35,058 bases of DNA from assembly GCA_017415775.1 (NCBI GenBank), contig JAFQFC010000048.1:1-35058 (forward strand), in the 5' to 3' direction. A program made the translations under genes and the position numbers. The stretch is from Oscillospiraceae bacterium (lineage in GTDB: Bacteria > Bacillota > Clostridia > Oscillospirales > Oscillospiraceae). Position 1 is the first letter of the stretch, and each line of letters opens with the position of its first letter. The notes under the pieces were generated by a model. It was not told the origin of the DNA and made no database searches. It saw only the letters and a program-made list of their open reading frames with translations. Positions 7,078-14,668 of this stretch are shown here, one piece after another.

Positions 7078-9066
7078 TTATTTCTTCTTCGCCCGTTTTT
7101 TGGCAAATTCCGCCTTTTTCTTGGCAGACATAGGGGGCTTTTTGCCGCTGTCGGCCTTCTTGCCACGGCCCTCGGTCTTACCACGCACGGGGCGCTCGTC
7201 ACGGCTGCGGCGGTCATCACGGCGGGGCTTGCGCTCCTCCTTCTTCTCCTCCTCCGGGGGCTTCCAGCCTGCCGGGGGACGAATGAGGCAATGCTTGCCG
7301 TAGCCGATGAGATCGGTGCGGCCCGCCTTCTGCAAGGCTTCCAGCACCAGCGGACGCTTCTCCGGGCGGCCCCACTGCAGCAGCGCTCTTTGCAGCGCCT
7401 TATCGTGGGGGTCACGGGCCACGTACACCTCGGACATATCCCTCGGGTCGATGCCGGTATAGTACATGCAGGTGGAAATCGTACCGGGGGTGGGATAGAA
7501 GTCCTGCACCTGCTCGGGCTGGCGGGCGTTGTTCTTCAAAAACTCTGCCAGCTCCACGGCGTCATTGAGGGTGCATCCGGGGTGGGAGGACATGAGATAG
7601 GGCACCAGATACTGCTCCTTGCCGCCCTTTTCGTTGAGCCGCTTGTACTGGGCCCAGAACTTCTCGAAGACGTCGAAATGGGGCTTGCCCATATAGTCCA
7701 ACACGCTTGCCACGCAATGCTCCGGGGCCACCTTCAGCTGGCCGGAAATGTGGTGATTCACCAGCTGGGAGAAGAACTCCTTATTCTTATCCTGCAGCAT
7801 GTAGTCGTAGCGGATACCGCTGCGGACGAACACCTTCTTGATGCCGGGGACCTTGGCCACTTCACGCAGCAGGCGGGTATACTCGCTGTGGTCGGCATCC
7901 AGATTCTTGCAGGGCTCGGGAGCAAGACAGCTCTTGCCCTTGCACATGCCACGGCGCTTCTGCTCGGCGCAGGAGGTGTGGCGGAAGTTGGCGCTGGGGC
8001 CGCCCACATCGTGGATATAGCCCTTGAACTGGGGGTCGGCGGCCAGGATCTCCGCCTCGGCCACCACCGACTCGATGCTGCGGGAGGTGACCATGCGGCC
8101 CTGATGGAAGGCCAGGGCGCAGAAGTTGCAGCCGCCGAAGCAGCCACGGTTATGGGTGATGGAAAAGCGCACCTCCTCGATGGCAGGCACGTCCTCTTCG
8201 TACATGGGATGGACTTCCCGGACGTAGGGCAGGTCGTACAGCTTATCCAGGGCCTCCCTCGTCAGGGGGCGGGCGGGAGGATTCACCACCAGCAGCTTCC
8301 CCTCACAGGGCTGCAAAATGGCCTTGCCCCGGACGCCGTCATGCTCGTCGTACTGGATCTTGGTGGCCCGGGCGTAGTCCTCTTTACTCTCGCAGACGGC
8401 CTCGTAGGAAGGGCAGTCGATGCGGTGATACTTGCAGCCGCTGTCATCCTCTGCGATGTAGGCCGTGCCGGGAACATCGGTGATGTCGGCGGGCTTCACC
8501 TTGCGGGAAAGGCGCTTGGCGATCTCACGGGTGGCACTTTCGCCCATGCCGTAGACCAACAGGTCCGCAGGAGCGTCAAAGAGGATGCTGCGGCGCACCT
8601 TGTCGTCCCAGTAATCGTAGTGAGCGAAGCGGCGCAGGGACGCCTCCAGACCGCCGATGACGATGGGGGTATCGGGGAAAGCCTCCCGGGCACGGTTGGC
8701 GTACACGATGGTGGGCCGGTCGGGCCGGTAGCCCAGCTTGCCGCCGGGACTGTACAGATCACGGGTGCGGCGGCGCTTGGCCACGGTATAGTGGGCCACC
8801 ATGCTGTCCAGATTGCCGCCGCCGATGAGCACGCCGTAGCGGGGCTTGCCCATGGCACGGAAGGCCTGACAGTCCTTCCACTCCGGCTGGGCCAGCATGG
8901 CCACACGGAAGCCGTCCGCTTCCAGACAGCGGGCGATCAGGGTGGAGCCGAAGCTGGGGTGGTCAATATAGGCGTCGGCGGTGACTACCAGAAAATCGTA
9001 GTAGTACCAGCCCCGCTGGATCATCTCCTCACGGGAGACAGGCAGAAATTCCGTTCCTCTCATCAT
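7078..9066 (-). CDS. YgiQ-family radical SAM protein
   Basis: A 662-residue radical SAM enzyme of the UPF0313/YgiQ family. The 4Fe-4S motif is C309-x3-C313-x2-C316 in NRGCFGGCNFC, after a cobalamin-domain-like N-terminal half with MLAQPEWKDCQAF and IGGLEASLRRFAHYDYW. The C-terminal end (about 590-662) is a Lys/Arg-rich low-complexity tail, which may bind nucleic acid or be disordered. The reaction is unknown for the family. The start at 9066 overlaps the stop of the phosphatase-GNAT gene as ATGA, which suggests translational coupling; a second ATG follows at once at 9063. It is the last gene of the minus-strand operon starting at 10886. Confidence 0.93.
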   Translation of the reverse strand: MMRGTEFLPVSREEMIQRGWYYYDFLVVTADAYIDHPSFGSTLIARCLEADGFRVAMLAQPEWKDCQAFRAMGKPRYGVLIGGGNLDSMVAHYTVAKRRRTRDLYSPGGKLGYRPDRPTIVYANRAREAFPDTPIVIGGLEASLRRFAHYDYWDDKVRRSILFDAPADLLVYGMGESATREIAKRLSRKVKPADITDVPGTAYIAEDDSGCKYHRIDCPSYEAVCESKEDYARATKIQYDEHDGVRGKAILQPCEGKLLVVNPPARPLTREALDKLYDLPYVREVHPMYEEDVPAIEEVRFSITHNRGCFGGCNFCALAFHQGRMVTSRSIESVVAEAEILAADPQFKGYIHDVGGPSANFRHTSCAEQKRRGMCKGKSCLAPEPCKNLDADHSEYTRLLREVAKVPGIKKVFVRSGIRYDYMLQDKNKEFFSQLVNHHISGQLKVAPEHCVASVLDYMGKPHFDVFEKFWAQYKRLNEKGGKEQYLVPYLMSSHPGCTLNDAVELAEFLKNNARQPEQVQDFYPTPGTISTCMYYTGIDPRDMSEVYVARDPHDKALQRALLQWGRPEKRPLVLEALQKAGRTDLIGYGKHCLIRPPAGWKPPEEEKKEERKPRRDDRRSRDERPVRGKTEGRGKKADSGKKPPMSAKKKAEFAKKRAKKK

Positions 9067-10106
9067 ATCTCACGATCCTCATAGCCGATGGACAGCTCCA
9101 TGGCGTCATTCTCCGTTTCTTCAAACCCGTAGCGGGCAAAGTAGGCCCGCAGCTCCTGCGGCACATCCACCAGACGCAGACGTGTGCAGCCTGCGGCCCG
9201 GTAGTGCATCACCGCCTGTCCCATGGGCTGGAAGCTCTTGCCCCGGCCCCGGAACTCCGGCAGCAGACAGTAACCGTCCACGATGCCGGTGTCGCCGTCA
9301 CGGCCCGCCAGATGGACAAGGCCGGCCAGCGCTGCGCCCTGATAGACGCCGATGGAAACGCCGCCCTCCGGCACGGTGCAGCCGCTTTGGCGCAGCAGCG
9401 CCAGCTCCTCCGCCGTGGGGGTGCGGTAGCCGATGCCGTCTTCAAAGCGGGCGGCACCCTGCTTTTTGCCCCGGGGGACGAACTTGGTCAGGCCCGCCGC
9501 CTCCAGATGGGAGCGGTCGTTGCCCCACACCTCCCGCAGCGCAGCGCCGTCCCACTCCAGCAGGGAGACGGAGGTATTGTCGCCCAGCACCGTCTGGTCG
9601 ATGTTCTCCAGCGCCATGCCCCGCAGCGTGCCCAGCACCGCACGGATCACAAGACCGTGGCTGAACACCGCCACCGTTTTGCCCTCATTTTCCGCAGCAA
9701 TGGCCTTCAGAGCGGCCATCACACGGTCACGGGCGTCACGGGCCGACTCGCCGTCTGCCACGCAGAAGCGGGAGAGGTCGGTGTGGAAAAAGTGCAGCTG
9801 CTCGCCGTCCCGCAGGCCGATCTCCTGCCACGTTTCGCCTTCCCACCAGCCCATGTGGATCTCCCGCAGCTCCTCACGCAGGAGGATGGGCAGATTTCTC
9901 GGCTCGCTGACGGCACGGGCGGTGGTGCGGGCACGGAACAGATCGCTGGAATAGACGGCGTCGATGGACACGCCGTCAAAGCGGCGGCGCAGCGCCCGGA
10001 TCTGGTCGTAGCCCCGCTTGGTCACCAGACCGTCGAAGTGGCCCTGTGCCAGACGGTAAACGTTGCCCTCCGCCTCGGCGTGGCGCACCAGATAAATTCT
10101 CGTCAT
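9063..10106 (-). CDS. Histidine phosphatase fused to GNAT acetyltransferase
   Basis: A two-domain protein of 347 residues. Residues 1 to about 205 are a histidine phosphatase domain (phosphoglycerate mutase superfamily) with the RHG-like LVRHAEA at H9, the YSSDLFRARTTA helix, a catalytic Glu in REIHMGWWEG and a second histidine in FSHG (H150). Residues about 225-347 are a GNAT acetyltransferase domain with a CoA loop LPEFRGRGKSFQPMG and a final YFARYGFEE. The two activities may act on one small molecule in sequence, which is inference. The ATG at 10106 follows AAGGAGGGG. The gene lies 12 bp after the PyrF-like gene and overlaps ygiQ by 4 bp. Confidence 0.88.
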   Translation of the reverse strand: MTRIYLVRHAEAEGNVYRLAQGHFDGLVTKRGYDQIRALRRRFDGVSIDAVYSSDLFRARTTARAVSEPRNLPILLREELREIHMGWWEGETWQEIGLRDGEQLHFFHTDLSRFCVADGESARDARDRVMAALKAIAAENEGKTVAVFSHGLVIRAVLGTLRGMALENIDQTVLGDNTSVSLLEWDGAALREVWGNDRSHLEAAGLTKFVPRGKKQGAARFEDGIGYRTPTAEELALLRQSGCTVPEGGVSIGVYQGAALAGLVHLAGRDGDTGIVDGYCLLPEFRGRGKSFQPMGQAVMHYRAAGCTRLRLVDVPQELRAYFARYGFEETENDAMELSIGYEDREI

Positions 10107-10118
10107 ACGCTCCCCTCC

Positions 10119-10886
10119 TTACAGCACGGCAGCGACTTTCTTCATGGCCTTCACGGCAGATGCAGCCGCTTCGGCCCCATCGGCAGCAAACTGGATGGCA
10201 TCATCCACCACCAGTGCGCCGTGGCCGTAGTCGTCAAAGGCGTAGGCGGCGTTGTCACAGTCGCAATGGGTCAGCACGAGAAAGAGCTTCTCCTGCTTTT
10301 TGCGCACCTCCCGGATGTCGAGAGAGTAGCCCGTCTCCATGACGCAGCCAAGACCGCGGCGGGCCATCTGATCGGCCACCGCCATGTAGAGCCGCCGGTC
10401 ACCGGCCATGAGGCTCTGCACCTCGCCGCTGAGGGCGCCGGCGGTACGCAGCAGGGGAAAGACGGTCTTGCCCTCGGGTACACGGCAGCTCTCGCCGCCG
10501 CTGTAGGGGCTGACGGTGACGCCGTCGGCCTCGGGCAGGATGTCAAACCAGCCCTCCGCACGCTCGGTGCGGCAGTCGGCGATGACGTAAAAGCCGTGGC
10601 TGTGGGCGGCGGCGCAGAGATTCTGCAGCACATCCAGCCCGGCGCTGCCATAGCGCAGGTAGCTCATGGCGTCCAGATACACGGCGGGCAGCGTGCCGGC
10701 CGTCTCCTGCAGCACACGGCAGCCGTGGTAGCGCAGGGCCTCGATGACGGCAAAACGGCCCTCGCCGTACATTTCGGTAAACTGGCGCACGAGAGCGGGC
10801 TTCAATACGGTTTCATCGGCCCGCAAACCCAGGGCCACAGGGGTCTTGCAGCGGCGGATGGCCTGCTGCAGTCGTTCAACGGACAT
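10119..10886 (-). CDS. PyrF-like (orotidine 5'-phosphate decarboxylase fold) protein with altered active site
   Basis: A 255-residue protein that lines up along its length with orotidine 5'-phosphate decarboxylase: VALGLRADET for VGLD, FYVIADCRTERAEGWF for the catalytic strand, DGVTVSPYSGGES for the phosphate-side loop and ALVVDDAIQFAADGAEAA at the end. The catalytic DxKxxD pattern is replaced by DCRTER, so both the proton-donor Lys and the second Asp are missing, and the early Asp of VGLD is Arg. Decarboxylase activity is therefore unlikely unless the family differs from what I know. The strong start has AAGGAGGG, and the gene leads an operon with the phosphatase-GNAT fusion and YgiQ. The fold is inferred from motifs only. 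Confidence 0.65.
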   Translation of the reverse strand: MSVERLQQAIRRCKTPVALGLRADETVLKPALVRQFTEMYGEGRFAVIEALRYHGCRVLQETAGTLPAVYLDAMSYLRYGSAGLDVLQNLCAAAHSHGFYVIADCRTERAEGWFDILPEADGVTVSPYSGGESCRVPEGKTVFPLLRTAGALSGEVQSLMAGDRRLYMAVADQMARRGLGCVMETGYSLDIREVRKKQEKLFLVLTHCDCDNAAYAFDDYGHGALVVDDAIQFAADGAEAAASAVKAMKKVAAVL

Positions 10887-10927
10887 ATGGCGTCCCTCCT
10901 TGTGAGGTCATAGTAATCTAAATTTAT

Positions 10928-10956
10928 ATTATAATGGAAAACACATTTTTTGACAA
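10928..10956 (-). promoter_or_regulatory. Strong sigma-A promoter of the PyrF-like operon
   Basis: On the minus strand -35 TTGTCA (10951-10956), a 17-bp spacer and a perfect -10 TATAAT (10928-10933). The start codon is about 40 bp downstream. Confidence 0.8.
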
Positions 10957-11030
10957 TTGTTACTTACAGGGATTTTTCACTTTTGTCATGGGTAAACTAT
11001 GGCCGTACCAGTGAAGGAGTTGATTGAAAA

Positions 11031-11207
11031 ATGTGTCATACCGGTTCGTATCTTTGCGGTATGGGCGCCGGACTGATGGTCGGCGCCGTGGTGTGTGCGG
11101 CTCTGCTCTCCCGCCCCGATGCACGAAAGACCGCTGTGGGCCGTGGCCTGCAGCGTGTGGGTAACGCCGTGGATCAGGCGGTAGAGTCCGTCGCCGACAT
11201 GATGTAA
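11031..11207 (+). CDS. Small membrane-anchored YtxH-like protein
   Basis: A 58-residue frame with a good ribosome site (GAAGGAG, 12 bp upstream). It has a glycine-rich hydrophobic N-terminal segment (GMGAGLMVGAVVCAALL) followed by an amphipathic charged helix with KTAVGRGLQRVGNAVDQAVE. This layout matches small YtxH-like proteins of Firmicutes, which are stress-linked and membrane-bound in B. subtilis. Two cysteines flank the start of the hydrophobic segment. It lies between the divergent PyrF-like operon and tRNA-Ser. No clear promoter of its own was found. The role is unknown. Confidence 0.7.
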   Translation: MCHTGSYLCGMGAGLMVGAVVCAALLSRPDARKTAVGRGLQRVGNAVDQAVESVADMM

Positions 11208-11230
11208 CGACCCCCAGCACGGGTATCGCA

Positions 11231-11273
11231 GGCCGCAGGGCGGAGCGGGCAAAAGCCCCTCCGCTTTGCGGCC
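11231..11273 (+). terminator. GC-rich hairpin after the small YtxH-like gene
   Basis: A long interrupted stem GGCCGCA..GGCGGAG / CTCCGC..TGCGGCC with inner GGGC/GCCC. No strong T run follows, so it could be a weak terminator or an mRNA end protector. Confidence 0.5.
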
Positions 11274-11305
11274 GAAAATTTCTGCCGATTTTTGTTAATT
11301 TATTC

Positions 11306-11333
11306 TTGACAAGGTGCGAATCTTTGGTATAAT
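11306..11333 (+). promoter_or_regulatory. Promoter of tRNA-Ser
   Basis: Perfect -35 TTGACA (11306-11311) and -10 TATAAT (11328-11333) with a 16-bp spacer, about 25 bp before the mature tRNA 5' end. Confidence 0.85.
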
Positions 11334-11365
11334 AGTCAATGCTGTCGCACAGCCCAAGTGAATAC

Positions 11366-11457
11366 GGAGTAGTATCGAAGTGGTCATAACGAGCACGACT
11401 GGAAATCGTGTAGTCGCCAAAAGCGGCTCGAGGGTTCGAATCCCTCCTACTCCGCCA
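11366..11457 (+). tRNA. tRNA-Ser (anticodon GGA)
   Basis: A class II tRNA with a 7-bp acceptor stem (GGAGTAG / CTACTCC), discriminator G and encoded CCA. The anticodon stem CACGA/TCGTG carries the loop CTGGAAA with anticodon GGA at 11401-11403, which reads UCC and UCU. The long variable arm (GTAGTCGCCAAAAGCGGCT) and the T arm GAGGGTTCGAATCCCTC are typical of serine tRNAs. Its 3' end is copied at 11612 and, inverted, at 11491 and 14669, so it looks like an integration site. Confidence 0.95.
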
Positions 11458-11464
11458 AACAAAA

Positions 11465-11487
11465 GACGCCCATCGGGCGTCTTTTTT
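11465..11487 (+). terminator. Terminator of tRNA-Ser
   Basis: Stem GACGCCC / GGGCGTC with a 3-nt loop, then six T. The palindrome extends outward, because the tRNA acceptor end and CCA pair with an inverted copy that begins at 11491. Confidence 0.9.
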
Positions 11488-11490
11488 GTT

Positions 11491-11632
11491 TGGCGGAGTA
11501 GGATTGGAGGGATTCGAAGTCCTGTCGTGATATGCCGGTGGCATATCACGCCGACAGCGCGCACGTTGTCGGCCACTATGATTTTTTCGCCATGCGGCGA
11601 AAAAATGCAAACGAATCCCTCCTACTCCGCCA
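11491..11632. repeat. Inverted tRNA-Ser 3'-end copies enclosing a hairpin array
   Basis: The left arm (11491-11518) is the reverse complement of the tRNA T-arm/acceptor 3' half with a short insertion, and the right arm (11612-11632) is a direct copy. In between are three palindromes: CGTGATATGCC/GGCATATCACG, CCGACA/TGTCGG and ATTTTTTCGCC/GGCGAAAAAAT. The whole could fold as one branched cruciform, like the arrays at 3622 and 14380. No tRNA 5' half is present, so this is not a second tRNA gene. Confidence 0.8.
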
Positions 11633-11885
11633 TAATTGGAAATCAGTATTGATACAATGTGTATTTGTTCTGGTTTTCAATTATTTTTTATATATTTCTG
11701 CTAATTTTTAGGATAAATAGTTAGATTTAAGGCTCTGTTGACGCTGATTATCAGTGACCGCAGAGCCTCTTCTTTATAAAATTCTAATACAATTTAACGA
11801 AAGGTCGTAGGGGTGTGCAAATCGGGGCAACACACAGAACCAATCCCTGTTCTAAAGATCAATGAATTATCTTTAAAAAGAAACA
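11633..11885 (+). other. AT-rich intergenic part of the island
   Basis: No gene was recognised. The stretch holds a terminator-like hairpin at 11730-11773. A reading frame open from 11813 into the methyltransferase lacks a ribosome site and lies upstream of the predicted promoter, so it is not taken as coding. Confidence 0.5.
11730..11773 (+). terminator. Terminator-like hairpin upstream of the methyltransferase
   Basis: The outer stem AGGCTCTG / CAGAGCCT encloses an inner palindrome CGCTGAT/ATCAGTG and is followed by CTTCTTT. It would shield the methyltransferase gene from read-through from the tRNA side. Confidence 0.6.
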
Positions 11886-11914
11886 TTGAGAACTTAAGCA
11901 GTTTATGTTATGAT
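11886..11914 (+). promoter_or_regulatory. Promoter of the methyltransferase-DUF262 pair
   Basis: -35 TTGAGA (11886-11891), a 17-bp spacer and -10 TATGAT (11909-11914). The implied transcription start near 11921 leaves a leader of about 24 nt to the ATG at 11945. Confidence 0.75.
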
Positions 11915-11944
11915 GGGAAAAAGTTTGCAATAAGGGGCATTTTT

Positions 11945-13078
11945 ATGGCAAGAGTAAACGACAAAATGGCAGATGCCAAGAAAGCGAAGAACGACGAGTT
12001 TTATACTCTCTATGAAGATATACAAAAAGAAATCAATGCCTACCTGGAGTATGACCCCGATGTGTTTCGGGGCAAGACGGTGCTGCTGCCTTGCGACGAC
12101 CCCGAATGGTCGAACTTCACAAGGTTCTTTGCACAGAACTTTGAGAACTTCGGCTTGCGGAAGCTGATTAGCACAAGCTATGCTGCCGATAGCAAGCCTG
12201 CGGAAATTCCCTATCAGTTGACTTTCTTTGAAACAGAAGCACCGCAATACGACGAAAGCAAAACCCGAAGCAACGGCAAGATTTTTGTGTTGACACGGGA
12301 TAAGAACAAAACAGGGACCATAGACATTGACGATTTGGAATGGCAGTACCTTGACGGGGACGGAGATTTTCGGAGTGCCGAGGTTACGGCATTACGGGAT
12401 GAAGCTGATATTATTATTACCAATCCCCCGTTTAGCCTGTTTCGTGAATTTGTATCTTGGATTGTAGAAGCAAAAAAACAGTTCCTTGTTATCGGTAATA
12501 TCAACAGCATTACATACAAAGAAATATTTGCCCTTATTAAAGATAATAAGGTGTGGCTTGGCAACGGCATGGGTCGCTGGATTTCGGGTTTTATCGTACC
12601 TGAAAGCTATGAACTGTTTGGCACAGAAGCACGGATAGATGCCGACGGCAACCGTATTGTGGCAACTAACAACTGTCTGTGGCTTACCAATATTGAGCAC
12701 GGCCGTCGCCATCAGCCAATGAATTTAATGACGATGGCTGATAACTTGAAATTTAGCAAGCATAAAGACATTAGGGAAAACGGTTATCCGCATTATGATA
12801 ATTATGATGCTATTGATGTGCCGTATTCTGATGCAATTCCAAGTGATTATACTGGTGTTATGGGTGTGCCCGTAACTTTCCTTGACAAATACAATCCCGA
12901 CCAATTTGAAATCCTTGGAATTACAGACCGTCAAAACACATCGGGTCTAAGAACAAAGAAATATACACAGGAGGATTCTCCAAAGTTTAATGACCTAAAT
13001 GCTCGAAGTGTTATTCGGTTGCCCGACGGCACTTATAAGCAAGTTTATGCCCGTATTCTGATTAAAAAGAAGGTGTAA
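11945..13078 (+). CDS. EcoRI-family adenine-specific DNA methyltransferase
   Basis: A 377-residue N6-adenine methyltransferase of the EcoRI methylase family (PF13651 type). The N-terminus MARVNDKMADAKKAKNDEFY and the PCDDPEWSNFTRFFAQNF segment are characteristic. The catalytic motif IV is NPPF at residues 160-163, preceded by the hydrophobic strand ADIIIT; the C-terminal half has GNGMGRWISGF and the terminal KQVYARILI. S-adenosylmethionine-dependent methylation of an A in a specific site is expected; the site is unknown. ATG 11945 is chosen because the promoter at 11886-11914 lies just upstream and homologous proteins start with this sequence. The DUF262-HNH gene follows after 2 bp, which implies one transcript. 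The base composition is much more AT-rich than the flanking genes, a sign of transfer. Confidence 0.9.
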   Translation: MARVNDKMADAKKAKNDEFYTLYEDIQKEINAYLEYDPDVFRGKTVLLPCDDPEWSNFTRFFAQNFENFGLRKLISTSYAADSKPAEIPYQLTFFETEAPQYDESKTRSNGKIFVLTRDKNKTGTIDIDDLEWQYLDGDGDFRSAEVTALRDEADIIITNPPFSLFREFVSWIVEAKKQFLVIGNINSITYKEIFALIKDNKVWLGNGMGRWISGFIVPESYELFGTEARIDADGNRIVATNNCLWLTNIEHGRRHQPMNLMTMADNLKFSKHKDIRENGYPHYDNYDAIDVPYSDAIPSDYTGVMGVPVTFLDKYNPDQFEILGITDRQNTSGLRTKKYTQEDSPKFNDLNARSVIRLPDGTYKQVYARILIKKKV

Positions 13079-13080
13079 CG

Positions 13081-14244
13081 ATGGATACCAAACTTCGCAT
13101 TGATATAACCGTAGAGGAAATCTGTAAAGGCTTTGTTTATAACGAATTTGAGGGCAAGGGTCTGTTCGGTCTGTCTGGCAAGTTAGTTATTCAGCCAGAG
13201 TACCAAAGAAACTACATTTATGCCGACGGCAAAAAGGATGTAGCGGTTATTGACTCTCTGCTGAAAGGCTATCCCTTAGGTCTGATTTACTTTAACAAGG
13301 TATCTGCAGATAAATTTGAAGTCCTTGACGGTCAGCAAAGAATTACCAGTATTGGTAGATTTCTGACAGGCAAGTTTGCTATCAAAGACGGCAGCGGCAT
13401 ACCCCGTTATTTCAGCGGCCTGCCCGATGACCAAAAGAAGAAAATTCTTGAAACAAAACTTACAATCTATGAGTGCGAAGGCACAGAAACAGAGATTAAA
13501 GAGTGGTTCAAGACAATCAATATTGTGGGTGTTCCTCTGAATGACCAAGAACGGGCGAATGCTGTCCATTCGGGACCGTTCGTAACTTTGGCAAAAGCAG
13601 AGTTCAGTAACAGCCAAAATGCCAATATCCAAAAATGGAGTGCTTACATATCGGGTAATGTGCTGCGACAGGATTATTTGCGGACGGCATTGGAATGGGT
13701 CAGCCACGGAAATGTGGATGCTTACATGAGCCAACACCGCTACGATACCAACATTAACGAATTGAAAACTTATTTCAATTCCGTCATTGATTGGGTTTCT
13801 TCTGTCTTTATGGATGTTGACAGTACCATGTGTGGTCTGAACTGGGGCGAGCTCTACGAAAAGTACCATCATAATGCCTATGACCCCCAAGCGGTGTCTG
13901 CTCTCGTTCAAGAACTGCTTGCGGATTTCTATGTTAAAGACAACAAGGGGATCTATGAATACATCTTGGGTGGCTGCACTGATAAGAAACTGTTAAACGT
14001 CCGCATCTTTGACGAGCCGACCAAAAAGAGTGTTTACACCACTCAAACCGCTGCCGCCAAAGAACAGGGAGTTTCCAACTGTCCTTTGTGTGCTATGGGT
14101 GGCGACAGCAACCGCACCCGTATCTGGAAGCAGCACGAAATGGATGCCGACCATGTAACAGCTTGGAGCAATGGCGGTGCAACCGACATAAGCAACTGCC
14201 AAATGCTCTGCAAAACACACAACCGAGCAAAGGGCAATAGATAG
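13081..14244 (+). CDS. DUF262-HNH endonuclease, candidate restriction partner
   Basis: A 387-residue protein with an N-terminal DUF262 (ParB/GmrS-like) domain and a C-terminal HNH nuclease. The DUF262 signature is seen as IQPEYQRNY (37-45) and VLDGQQRITSIGRF (81-94), the DGQQR motif linked to NTP hydrolysis in GmrSD-like enzymes. The middle (about 150-320) is helical with no motif I recognise. The HNH part has zinc ligands C334-x2-C337 and C373/C377, with DADHV (355-359), N372 and H380 as nuclease residues. Related DUF262 enzymes (GmrSD, BrxU, SspE) act in phage defence, often against modified DNA or coupled to DNA marks. Here it sits 2 bp behind an EcoRI-type methyltransferase, so cutting of unmethylated DNA, or sensing of methylated DNA, are both possible. 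Confidence 0.88.
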   Translation: MDTKLRIDITVEEICKGFVYNEFEGKGLFGLSGKLVIQPEYQRNYIYADGKKDVAVIDSLLKGYPLGLIYFNKVSADKFEVLDGQQRITSIGRFLTGKFAIKDGSGIPRYFSGLPDDQKKKILETKLTIYECEGTETEIKEWFKTINIVGVPLNDQERANAVHSGPFVTLAKAEFSNSQNANIQKWSAYISGNVLRQDYLRTALEWVSHGNVDAYMSQHRYDTNINELKTYFNSVIDWVSSVFMDVDSTMCGLNWGELYEKYHHNAYDPQAVSALVQELLADFYVKDNKGIYEYILGGCTDKKLLNVRIFDEPTKKSVYTTQTAAAKEQGVSNCPLCAMGGDSNRTRIWKQHEMDADHVTAWSNGGATDISNCQMLCKTHNRAKGNR

Positions 14245-14337
14245 TTGTGAAGCCAACTTTTTAACGATTTCCTATACTTTTTAAAAAAGTCACCAATGGT
14301 GTACCTTTGGTATCAAGATGGGTCGCTTATTTCAAAA

Positions 14338-14377
14338 AAGAAGTAACTTTTGGTAGGCAAAAGTTACTTCTTTTTTT
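14338..14377 (+). terminator. Terminator of the methyltransferase-DUF262 operon
   Basis: A perfect 15-bp stem AAGAAGTAACTTTTG / CAAAAGTTACTTCTT with a short loop, followed by five T. It is directly followed by the hairpin array. Confidence 0.9.
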
Positions 14378-14379
14378 AT

Positions 14380-14558
14380 CCAAGCCGCAGGCTTGGCATA
14401 TCATCACGACGCAGTCGTGGATATCATCAAGGGCGGCAAGCCGCCCTTGTATCTCATCACGCGCCAGCGTGCATTTCCTGCGGCTTGATGATATACAGCC
14501 ATACGGGCTGATGATATACCGCAACAAGTTGCGGATGATATACACGGCTTTCGCCGTG
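14380..14558. repeat. Mirror-symmetric hairpin array with an ATATCATCA/TGATGATAT spacer
   Basis: Spacer ATATCATCA occurs at 14398 and 14421 with a variant at 14451, and its reverse complement TGATGATAT at 14486 and 14509 with a variant at 14533. In between are short hairpins with unrelated sequences, such as CCAAGCC/GGCTTGG, CACGAC/GTCGTG, AGGGCGGC/GCCGCCCT, CACGC/GCGTG, CAGCC/GGGCTG, CGCAAC/GTTGCG and ACGGC/GCCGT. The architecture is that of the 3622-3789 array, with a different spacer. Ends of the array are approximate. Confidence 0.85.
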
Positions 14559-14621
14559 ATTTATGTGAGGGTTCGAATTCATACGTAAACTGCCGAAAAT
14601 ATCTTTTTCGTAGCCCATAGA

Positions 14622-14657
14622 CAAAGCAAAGCACACCGAAAGGTGTGCTTTGCTTTG
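14622..14657. repeat. Perfect 16-bp hairpin with GAAA loop
   Basis: CAAAGCAAAGCACACC and its exact reverse complement are joined by GAAA. No T run follows, so it may be a relic terminator or part of the island border. Confidence 0.7.
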
Positions 14658-14668
14658 GTAGAACAAAA

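Noticed and set aside
11612..11632. Second tRNA gene
   Set aside because: Only the 3' end of tRNA-Ser is copied; there is no D arm, anticodon arm or acceptor 5' strand.
11813..11944. Longer N-terminus for the methyltransferase
   Set aside because: The extension lies across the predicted -35/-10 at 11886-11914, lacks a ribosome site, and does not look like the family N-terminus.
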